From: Bordetella parapertussis
Lineage (GTDB): Bacteria > Acidobacteriota > Terriglobia > Bryobacterales > Bryobacteraceae
Length of the DNA: 51,846 bases
Reading direction: 5' to 3'
Assembly: GCA_943328975.2 (NCBI GenBank)
Contig: CALQCC020000035.1
Location: forward strand, 1 to 51,846
This document shows, one piece after another, positions 1-6,446 of this stretch; the first letter of the stretch is position 1; each line of letters starts with the position of its first letter. A program made the translations under genes and the position numbers. The notes under the pieces were generated by a model, which did no database searches, had not been told where the DNA came from, and worked only from the letters and a program-made list of their open reading frames with translations.

Positions 1-2
1 GC

Positions 3-95
3 AAGCTCGATGGTCATCGTGACCTCTGGGCCTTGGCCAATATCCTTGGCCGTTCGCCTGTTTCCAACGCCACTCCGCAACCCAAAGTGGCGTAA
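3..95 (+). CDS. Possible 3' end of an unidentified gene (partial)
   Basis: Reading frame 3 is open from the window edge to a TAA at 93-95. It would encode about 30 residues containing the run LDGHRDLWALANILGRSP. I do not recognise the family. The frame is short enough to be open by chance. It is kept because it stops just before an insertion-sequence-like end at 163-222, so it could be the tail of a transposition gene or of a host gene interrupted there. The start lies outside the window. Confidence 0.25.
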   Translation, partial: KLDGHRDLWALANILGRSPVSNATPQPKVA

Positions 96-162
96 GATGA
101 ATCTGCCCGCCGTGTTGACCTTCAACTAAACGCGGGACACCATCCGAAATATTTTACTCATA

Positions 163-208
163 TTCAAACTGAGCCACTACCGCCACGGAGGTAGTGGCTC
201 AGTTTGAA
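163..208. repeat. Perfect 18-bp inverted repeat, insertion-sequence-like end (copy 1)
   Basis: The arms are 163-180 and 191-208, separated by a 10-base loop. Each arm contains CAAACTGAGCCACTAC or its complement. The left arm plus loop is repeated with a few changes at about 1109-1137. In both places the repeat is followed by CCCCT(A/G)TTGAC, at about 213-220 here and 1139-1149 there. Conserved tips ending in a TTGAC/GTCAA motif are typical of insertion-sequence ends, and this one resembles IS21-type ends from memory. The assignment is an inference. Confidence 0.6.
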
Positions 209-256
209 ATCAGCCCCTATTGACAGTGGTTTGAGCATCCCCCACGCTGGATCAAG

Positions 257-1048
257 CTACCGGTTAGAGATTGGCCTAACAGTAAACGACGCGATGGCTG
301 GACGGTCCCCACCAAAAAAGACCTTAAGCCTCATCCTGATTTGGTGCTCAATTGGACCACCATTGTTAAAAAACTCAGGGATGTTGAAGGTCTCCTGAGG
401 GCTAATCGAAGCCTGGGTCGCCCAGTAGAGAGCGAAAGGATACATCTCCTCATCGCTTGTGGTTTGTCGCCATATCGAAGGAGTAGCATTCCCGGCGCTC
501 TCTGAAAAGTACAATCTAGCTTGAATCAGTGGCGTAGATGTAGCTTCGTTACCGGTATTCCTGGCTTGGAACTCTCCGACGCCGAATAGCTGTCCGTCAG
601 CAACGTCGATGACTCGCCCTTCTAGTGGCTTCCCTTCGTAGAGCAACACGACCTGAGTACTATCTGCAATTGGCGTTAGCGCCTTGGCCTTCCATACGTC
701 ACGCTCCGCCTCAATTGCCTTCTTTCCCTCGCGTAGCGAGCGGATTGAAGCTGCGAGGTCGTTATGGTCCAGGTAGACGGTTTTCGTAAGAAACCAGCCA
801 AATACTACCATCCAGAAGAGGCACGTGACCCCTGCAGTAACTAGACCGGGGCGCACGGATTCCCCCAGTCCATCCCCGATTGCTCTCCAAGACCACTGGC
901 GATACTTCTTCTTGCCGTGGAGGAAAGTGGAAATCGCGACCACACCCACGACAACGAAGATCGAACCGATGATTCCTGGGGTGGTAGTCCCCATCGAAGC
1001 TACACCGGATTCCCAGGCTCTATCCAGCAAACGAAGAAGCTGCGGCAT
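257..1048 (-). CDS. Hypothetical two-helix membrane protein with coiled coil
   Basis: A 263-residue protein of unknown function. Two hydrophobic segments are visible, about residues 25-43 and 68-88. Between them is a short basic loop, and after them a charged helical stretch (about 92-118) that could form a coiled coil. The rest is a soluble C-terminal domain of about 140 residues without a motif I know. The gene is visibly less GC-rich than the rest of the window and lies between two copies of an insertion-sequence-like end (163-222 and 1109-1149), which suggests acquired DNA. The ATG at 1048 has only a weak ribosome-binding site. Nothing next to it gives a functional context. Confidence 0.7.
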   Translation of the reverse strand: MPQLLRLLDRAWESGVASMGTTTPGIIGSIFVVVGVVAISTFLHGKKKYRQWSWRAIGDGLGESVRPGLVTAGVTCLFWMVVFGWFLTKTVYLDHNDLAASIRSLREGKKAIEAERDVWKAKALTPIADSTQVVLLYEGKPLEGRVIDVADGQLFGVGEFQARNTGNEATSTPLIQARLYFSESAGNATPSIWRQTTSDEEMYPFALYWATQASISPQETFNIPEFFNNGGPIEHQIRMRLKVFFGGDRPAIASFTVRPISNR

Positions 1049-1108
1049 AGCGTCTGGTATCCAGAAAATCTACCACGCCACAGGGATCCGCGCGAATTAT
1101 TTTCGCCA

Positions 1109-1149
1109 AACTCAAACTGGGCCACCACCGCCACGGACCCCCTGTTGAC
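1109..1149. repeat. Insertion-sequence-like end (copy 2)
   Basis: This stretch contains CAAACTGGGCCACCACCGCC, followed by ACGGACCCCCTGTTGAC. It matches 164-188 plus 213-220 in the same orientation but lacks the second arm of the palindrome present in copy 1. The two copies therefore form direct repeats about 945 bp apart around the gene at 257-1048. No transposase gene lies between them, so this is a remnant or a solo end. Confidence 0.5.
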
Positions 1150-1172
1150 TTGCCCCCCCAGTCGAGTACAAT
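1145..1172 (+). promoter_or_regulatory. Likely sigma-70 promoter of the MerR gene
   Basis: TTGACT at 1145-1150 and TACAAT at 1167-1172 are separated by 16 bases, and the merR-type start codon follows at 1217. The -35 box lies inside the insertion-sequence-like end, so the repeat tip appears to supply half of the promoter. Confidence 0.55.
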
Positions 1173-1216
1173 CGAAAGGTTCGCAGCTATTCCCCCGGAG
1201 CAACGAAAGAGACGTT

Positions 1217-1720
1217 ATGTTGAAAGCCCGCAAGCCACGCCTGGAAGCGCAGTCAGAAGAAAAAACCTACTCGTCGGCAGACGTGGCGGATATCGCGGGC
1301 GTAAGCCTGCGCCAACTGCAGTGGTGGGATGAACGTAAGGTCGTGTCGCCCCGGCACGAAGGGCACCGCCGCGTTTACTTCCGCGCGGAAGTGGTGGAGA
1401 TCACAGTCATCGCCGAATTGCGCCGCAAGGGTTTCTCGCTGCAAAAGATCCGCCGCGTGTTGCGTTTCCTGCAAAAGGAAATGGGCCGCCGTCTGGCGGA
1501 AGTTTTGCAGGCCGAATCGGATCTGCACTTAGTCACCGACGGCAAAACAATCTACCTCGAAGACCAGCAGGACCGGATTATCAACATCCTCAAAAACGCC
1601 AAGCAGGCCATGTTCCTGGTTTGCGTCAGCGATCAAGCTCGCCGCTTGGGCACCCCTGGCCGCAAGCCCCCCGCCCGCGTGGAAGCAAGCACCGCCGCGC
1701 GCCGCACCCGCATCGGCTAA
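1217..1720 (+). CDS. MerR-family transcriptional regulator
   Basis: A 167-residue DNA-binding protein. An N-terminal winged helix-turn-helix of the MerR type spans about residues 17-85, seen in YSSADVADIAGVSLRQLQWW, the wing motif GHRRVYF, and a second helical pair ending RRKGFSLQKIRRVLRFL. The rest has no cysteine-rich metal site, so the inducer is unknown. The open frame extends upstream to 917, but that stretch crosses the antisense gene and the repeat. ATG 1217 follows a weak GAAAGAG and gives a protein of family length. The next gene is an S41 protease about 60 bases downstream with its own promoter, so co-regulation is possible but not shown. Confidence 0.85.
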   Translation: MLKARKPRLEAQSEEKTYSSADVADIAGVSLRQLQWWDERKVVSPRHEGHRRVYFRAEVVEITVIAELRRKGFSLQKIRRVLRFLQKEMGRRLAEVLQAESDLHLVTDGKTIYLEDQQDRIINILKNAKQAMFLVCVSDQARRLGTPGRKPPARVEASTAARRTRIG

Positions 1721-1747
1721 ACGGCTTCAGACGCAAAGGCCGGTAGC

Positions 1748-1771
1748 TGGTATACTGTAGACGCCTGGAGG
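1748..1771 (+). promoter_or_regulatory. Extended -10 promoter and strong RBS of the S41 protease gene
   Basis: TGG-TATACT at 1748-1756 forms an extended -10 element, with no clear -35. GGAGG follows at 1767-1771, seven bases before ATG 1779. This decides the start over the TTG at 1776. Confidence 0.55.
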
Positions 1772-1778
1772 CTCTTTG

Positions 1779-3395
1779 ATGCCCACTCGTCGTCACTATT
1801 TGCTGGTCCCCATCGTCATCGCGGTTGGTTCGATCGCCGCTGGCCTTTTCTCCGGGGGCGGCGTATCCGCTGCTACACCCTCAGAAGACGCCGCGACCCA
1901 AAGCTTGCGAACGTTCTCCACGATTTACGACGCGGTGGAGAAGAACTTCGCCGACGAAGTCAAAGCCGAGAAATCAGTCTACAAGGGCGCGATCCCGGGC
2001 ATGCTGCACACTCTGGATCCGCACTCGAACTTCTTCGACCCGCGCGATTTCCAGGAAATGCGTGAAGGCCAACGCGGCGAATACTTCGGCGTCGGCATGA
2101 CCGTGGCAACGCGGAACAACCAGACCATTGTCATCGCTCCCTTCCCTGGATCGCCCGCTGCGAAAGTCGGCTTGCGTCCTGGAGACATGATCCAACTGGT
2201 CAACGACAAGAAGACCGAGGGCATGTCAACCACTGAAGTCGCAGACCTGCTGCGCGGCCCTCGCGGCACCAAAGTTCAAGTACAGGTAATCCGCGAAGGT
2301 GTGGATCAACCCGTGGTATTCAACATCACCCGCGACTCCATCCCCCGTTTCAGTGTCAGCGGCGGCTTCATGGTGAAGCCCGGCATCGCCTTCATGCGTG
2401 TCGAATCCTTCAACGAAAACACCAGCCAGGAAATGGAAGATAAGTTCAAGAAGTTGGGCGAGAAGAACGTCCAGGGCTTAGTCCTCGATCTCCGTGGCAA
2501 TCCCGGCGGCCTACTGAACGAAGGCGTGGACGTGGCCGGACATTTCTTGAAGAAGGGCGACCTGATTGTGTTCCATCAAGGCCGCAGTTCACCGAACAAG
2601 AACTACACTGCCCGCACCGACGGAACGGGCAAGGACTATCCCGTCGTGGTGCTGGTGGATCGCTACACCGCCTCTGCCGCGGAAATCGTAAGCGGCGCGC
2701 TGCAAGATCATGATCGTGCTTGGATCCTGGGTGAGAACACCTTCGGTAAGGGCCTGGTTCAGACCGTGTTCCCGATGGGCGACAACACCGGCTTGGCGTT
2801 GACGACAGCGCACTACTACACCCCCAGCGGCCGTTTGATCCAGCGCGACTATTCAAACATCAGCTTCCTCGATTACTACTCGCACTCGAATCTGGAAGAG
2901 AAGAACCTGCAGGACGTAAAGACCACGGACTCCGGTCGCACCGTTTACGGCGGCGGGGGCATTACGCCGGATGAAAAGTACGAACCGGCCAAGGCGAATC
3001 CGTTCCAGATCGCCGTGGGCCGCAAGGATTCGTTCTTCAACTTCTCCGCCAAGTACTTCGGTGCTCGCGACACCAAGCTCCCGCAGGGCTGGGAACCGGA
3101 CCAGGCCATCCTGGACCAGTTCCGCGCCTATCTGAAAGAGAAGGAAGTCACCTTCACCGACGCCGAGTTCACGGAAAATCGCGATTGGATGCGTCGTCAA
3201 CTGAAGCGCGAAATGTATATCGCTGCGTTCAGCACCGACGAAAGCCAACGGGTCCAGTTTGAACAAGACCCGATGGTACTCAAGGCGCTGGAGTCGATGC
3301 CGAAAGCAAAGGAATTGCTGGGCACCGCCAAGAACATGCTGGTCCGTCGCATGAAAGCGCAAGAGACCGCGCCGATCGCTGCGAACGTACGCTAA
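1779..3395 (+). CDS. ctpA: S41 family C-terminal processing peptidase (CtpA-like), active
   Basis: A 538-residue serine protease predicted to work in the periplasm, where the family trims the C-termini of envelope proteins. An N-terminal hydrophobic segment (residues 6-30) serves as signal or anchor. A PDZ domain follows at about 95-175 (GSPAAKVGLRPGDMI), then the tail-specific protease core. The catalytic Ser-Lys dyad is intact: Ser299 in YTASAAEI and Lys324 in FGKGLVQT, 25 residues apart. The oxyanion-side motif LRGNPGG is present. A C-terminal extension of about 150 residues follows the core. It is tightly followed by guaA (9 bases). It serves here as the reference for the degenerate S41 copy at 39663-40898. 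Confidence 0.93.
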   Translation: MPTRRHYLLVPIVIAVGSIAAGLFSGGGVSAATPSEDAATQSLRTFSTIYDAVEKNFADEVKAEKSVYKGAIPGMLHTLDPHSNFFDPRDFQEMREGQRGEYFGVGMTVATRNNQTIVIAPFPGSPAAKVGLRPGDMIQLVNDKKTEGMSTTEVADLLRGPRGTKVQVQVIREGVDQPVVFNITRDSIPRFSVSGGFMVKPGIAFMRVESFNENTSQEMEDKFKKLGEKNVQGLVLDLRGNPGGLLNEGVDVAGHFLKKGDLIVFHQGRSSPNKNYTARTDGTGKDYPVVVLVDRYTASAAEIVSGALQDHDRAWILGENTFGKGLVQTVFPMGDNTGLALTTAHYYTPSGRLIQRDYSNISFLDYYSHSNLEEKNLQDVKTTDSGRTVYGGGGITPDEKYEPAKANPFQIAVGRKDSFFNFSAKYFGARDTKLPQGWEPDQAILDQFRAYLKEKEVTFTDAEFTENRDWMRRQLKREMYIAAFSTDESQRVQFEQDPMVLKALESMPKAKELLGTAKNMLVRRMKAQETAPIAANVR

Positions 3396-3404
3396 ACTCA
3401 AAAG

Positions 3405-5156
3405 TTGAATCCTCAAATTACCGTTCTTGACGCGGGCGGCCAGTACTGTCACTTGATCGCGCGCAAAGTGCGCGACTTGGGCATCTACGCCGAAGTCGCC
3501 GCCAGTGATACACCTGCAACTCAGCTCGCGGGCCGTAAAGGCATCATCATCTCTGGCGGACCCGCCAGCGTGTACGATCCAGCGAGCCCGACCATCGACC
3601 CTGCCCTATTGCAGAGCGGTGTACCCGTGCTCGGGATTTGTTACGGGCAGCAGCTCATGGCGCACCTGCTCGGTGGCCGGGTGGAAAAAGGCGAGCGCGG
3701 CGAGTACGGTTTCGCGCAGCTTGAACCCCTGAAGACCGATTCCCTACTGCGCGGCATCAGCGGCAAACAACAGGTCTGGATGTCGCATCGCGACTTGGTC
3801 GCCGCGCCGCCAGAAGGCTTTGACGTCCTGGGAAGCACGGCCACCTGCGCGGTCGCAGCGATCGCTTCACCCGCGCGCGGATTGTACGCAGTGCAGTTTC
3901 ATCCCGAAGTGGTCCACACCGAATGCGGGCCGCAGATTCTCTCCAACTTCGTGCTCGACATCTGCGGATGCCAGCCCGATTGGGACCCCGCCGGCCAGAT
4001 CCAAACCGTAGAGGATCAGATCCGCCATGCAGCCGCCGGACGGAACGTCTTCTTCTTCGTGAGCGGCGGTGTGGATTCCACGGTAGCCTACACGCTGTGC
4101 CTGAAAGCGCTAGGCGCGGATCGCGTGCATGGCACCTACGTCGACACCGGACTCATGCGCGAAGGCGAGACCGATTTCGTCCGTGCCAACTTCTCCACGC
4201 TGGGTGCCCGCTCCTTCGCCATCGAAGATGCCCGCGAACAATTCCTGGGAGCTCTAGCCGGCCTCGCGGGCCCCGAAGCCAAGCGCCACGCCATCGGCGA
4301 AGAATTCGTGCGCGTACAGCAACGCATCCTCGAATCCGAGCATTACCTCGACGGCCAGTGGGTTCTGGGTCAAGGCACCATCTATCCCGACACCATCGAA
4401 TCCGGCGGCACCGCGAAAGCCGACTTAATCAAGACCCATCACAACCGCGTGGCCGGGATACAGAAGTTGATCGACGAAGGCAAGATCGTAGAGCCCCTGG
4501 CGTCCTTCTACAAAGATGAAGTCCGAGCCGTAGGCCGCCAACTCGGGCTGCCCGAAGCTCTGCTCGAACGCCATCCGTTCCCCGGACCCGGCCTCGCCAT
4601 CCGCTGCCTGTGTTCTGAAGAATCCGGCGTGGCCGAAAAATTACCCGAGGGCTGGAAGCTCCCCGTGCGCTCGGTCGGCGTGCAGGGCGATTCCCGCACC
4701 TATCGGGCAGCGCTCGCGGTAGCCGACTTCCCCGCCTCGGACGAAGAAACCGCCAGCCTGATCAACCGCATGGACAACATCAACCGCATCGTGGTCACGG
4801 TTTGGAGCGCCTCGGATCTCGGGGTGATGCAATCGGTGCCGAGCTTCCTCACCAGTGAGCGCCTCGATCGGCTGCGCCTCGCCGACGCCATCGTGCGTAA
4901 GCTGACGCTGGAATCCGGCTTCGACAACGACGTGTGGCAGTTCCCCGTGGTGTTGATCCCCTTCGGAACCCCCGGACGCCCCGACTCTGTCGTCCTGCGC
5001 CCCATCTATTCGGTGGACGGCATGACCGCCAGCGCCGTACGCATGCCAGCGGAACTGCTGGCTAAGCTCGTACACGAACTGCGCGAACAAACCGACGTCG
5101 CCGGAATATTCTACGACATCACCAACAAACCACCCGGCACCATCGAGTGGGAATAA
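3405..5156 (+). CDS. guaA: GMP synthase (glutamine-hydrolysing)
   Basis: Converts XMP to GMP using ATP and glutamine, in the cytoplasm (purine biosynthesis). The N-terminal class I glutamine amidotransferase domain has the nucleophile Cys79 (GICYGQQ) and the His166/Glu168 pair (FHPEVV). The ATP-pyrophosphatase domain has the P-loop SGGVDST near residue 220, and the C-terminal dimerisation domain contains PFPGPGLAIR. At 583 residues it is longer than the about 525 usual in enterobacteria. The start is TTG 3405, giving MNPQITVLDAGGQ, which fits the family N-terminus. No good Shine-Dalgarno precedes it, so translational coupling to ctpA is possible. A strong hairpin terminator follows. Confidence 0.95.
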   Translation: MNPQITVLDAGGQYCHLIARKVRDLGIYAEVAASDTPATQLAGRKGIIISGGPASVYDPASPTIDPALLQSGVPVLGICYGQQLMAHLLGGRVEKGERGEYGFAQLEPLKTDSLLRGISGKQQVWMSHRDLVAAPPEGFDVLGSTATCAVAAIASPARGLYAVQFHPEVVHTECGPQILSNFVLDICGCQPDWDPAGQIQTVEDQIRHAAAGRNVFFFVSGGVDSTVAYTLCLKALGADRVHGTYVDTGLMREGETDFVRANFSTLGARSFAIEDAREQFLGALAGLAGPEAKRHAIGEEFVRVQQRILESEHYLDGQWVLGQGTIYPDTIESGGTAKADLIKTHHNRVAGIQKLIDEGKIVEPLASFYKDEVRAVGRQLGLPEALLERHPFPGPGLAIRCLCSEESGVAEKLPEGWKLPVRSVGVQGDSRTYRAALAVADFPASDEETASLINRMDNINRIVVTVWSASDLGVMQSVPSFLTSERLDRLRLADAIVRKLTLESGFDNDVWQFPVVLIPFGTPGRPDSVVLRPIYSVDGMTASAVRMPAELLAKLVHELREQTDVAGIFYDITNKPPGTIEWE

Positions 5157-5164
5157 CGAAAACA

Positions 5165-5198
5165 AAAAGGGCACCGGCGTTTCCACCGGTACCCTTTT
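5165..5198. terminator. Rho-independent terminator (bidirectional), after guaA
   Basis: The stem runs 5165-5177 against 5186-5198 with one mismatch and an 8-base loop. It is flanked by A-rich sequence on the left and TTTTGCTTTTC on the right. It can end guaA on the plus strand and the minus-strand gene whose stop is at 5222. Confidence 0.85.
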
Positions 5199-5221
5199 GC
5201 TTTTCTTAGCGTGAAGCTAAG

Positions 5222-5794
5222 TTATTGCTGTTTGCCCTTGCCGCCGCCCGGACCGCCCTTACCTTTACCAGCGCCACCACCACGGCCCTGGCTGGAAGGA
5301 GGAACCAACTTCGCGACGCGCAGATAGACTCCCATGGTTCCGTACATCTCTTCGCTATGGGCGATGTTGCCCCATAGTATGGCGTTAAACGGTTGCGGAC
5401 CACCAAACGCAGCCGCTTTGGCGTCGTCGTGATTCGTTGTATTGATGCTGGCGTAGGCTGCATCGCACAGCTCGAAGGACTTCTTCAAGGCCGCCACCAG
5501 ATCGGTCTTGAGGGTCATGCCACGTTCAGCATTCAAGGTGGTCGGCGTACCGGCGATGGTGCCGCAGGTTCCGGCTTGCGCGTCGGCAATGTGCCCGACC
5601 ACAGCGGCGAAGGTCCGCGAACCTTCACCCGGGACCAACGTGTATTGGGCTTCCGGCATTTCTTCGGCTCCAGCCAGAATCTTCGTCTTCTGTCCCGCAT
5701 ACTGGCGCTGGATTGCTGCCACTGACGCCGAAGTATCCTGCGCGTACAACGACGCCGAACAGGCCGCTACAACAATTAACAAGGAATTTCGCAT
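5222..5794 (-). CDS. Secreted DinB-like four-helix protein with Gly/Lys-rich tail
   Basis: A 190-residue protein with a signal peptide (LLIVVAACSASLYAQ) and a DinB/DUF664-like helical core. AAVVGHIADAQ and NIAHSEEMYG carry the histidines expected at the metal site of that superfamily. Most DinB proteins are cytoplasmic thiol transferases or unknowns, while secreted ones are common in acidobacteria. The last about 25 residues are almost only Gly, Lys, Pro and Gln (for example GKGKGGPGGGKGKQQ). The neighbouring secreted gene at 5835-6392 ends in a similar tail. A TACAAT -10 box lies on the minus strand at 5831-5826. The function is unknown. Confidence 0.8.
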   Translation of the reverse strand: MRNSLLIVVAACSASLYAQDTSASVAAIQRQYAGQKTKILAGAEEMPEAQYTLVPGEGSRTFAAVVGHIADAQAGTCGTIAGTPTTLNAERGMTLKTDLVAALKKSFELCDAAYASINTTNHDDAKAAAFGGPQPFNAILWGNIAHSEEMYGTMGVYLRVAKLVPPSSQGRGGGAGKGKGGPGGGKGKQQ

Positions 5795-5834
5795 AGTTTC
5801 GTTTTCTAGACCTTTCTCTTACAGTATTGTAGCC

Positions 5835-6383
5835 CTATTGCTTCGGGGCGCCCGGGGCCGGACCGCCCTTGCCTTGGCCTGGAGCCGCAGGAGCGTTGAT
5901 CGCGCCTTCATCCCAATGTTCGTCCGCCTTGCCGTCTACAAAACGCCACATGTCGTAGTGGGTCGTCGTGTAGGTCTGACCAGGATTGCGCGGGTCGGGA
6001 CGCTCCACACGATTCATGACTGCCACCAGATCGCCTTGCGCGAGCACTGCGACAATCTTTGGATTCCAGTCCTTCGTGCTGGCCGGGATCTGTTTCGGAG
6101 CAGCTTTACCAAACGCAGCCATAATCGGCGCACGGCCGGACCCGAAACCCGGGTTGTGCTGAATATAGCGCTCGGTCAACCACTTGTCGGCTTCGCTCCA
6201 ATGTCCGTAGGCGAGCAGGTCGAAGACGATATGCATCGCAGCTTGTTTGTTGCGATTCAGCACGGGATCTTTGTCGGTGAAGAGCGGCGCGGGGTCGTCC
6301 GCTCCGGTGACAGGGACGGCTTGACCGTAAAGCGCGAAGAACGCGGCGGCGGTCAGAGTGACTAGGGCAAGGATACGTTTCAT
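5835..6383 (-). CDS. Secreted SnoaL/NTF2-like protein with Gly/Lys/Pro tail
   Basis: About 182 residues if started at ATG 6383 (MKRILALV), or 185 from ATG 6392. Neither start has a clear ribosome-binding site. A signal peptide is followed by an NTF2/SnoaL-like alpha+beta fold: NKQAAMHIVFDLLAYGHW, then YIQHNPGFGSG, then HYDMWRFVDGKADEHWDE. The HNP and EHWD motifs are typical of SnoaL-like proteins, which include hydrolases, isomerases and many without known activity. The C-terminus ends in PGQGKGGPAPGAPKQ, resembling the tail of the adjacent DinB-like protein. The two genes have the same orientation with 40 bases between them, and the downstream one has its own -10 box. The substrate is unknown. 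Confidence 0.75.
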   Translation of the reverse strand: MKRILALVTLTAAAFFALYGQAVPVTGADDPAPLFTDKDPVLNRNKQAAMHIVFDLLAYGHWSEADKWLTERYIQHNPGFGSGRAPIMAAFGKAAPKQIPASTKDWNPKIVAVLAQGDLVAVMNRVERPDPRNPGQTYTTTHYDMWRFVDGKADEHWDEGAINAPAAPGQGKGGPAPGAPKQ

Positions 6384-6446
6384 GGGTACCATCGTTAGCC
6401 AAGCCCTGCACTGGTGTCAAGCCCGTCCCGTACAATGAAGATAACG

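Noticed and set aside
917-1216. 100-codon N-terminal extension of the MerR frame
   Set aside because: It runs through the antisense membrane gene, the insertion-sequence-like end and the predicted promoter; MerR proteins start at the position of ATG 1217.
3923-4519. 198-codon frame inside guaA
   Set aside because: It is Arg/Pro-rich, typical of a shifted frame of a GC-rich gene. guaA itself has all catalytic motifs over this stretch.
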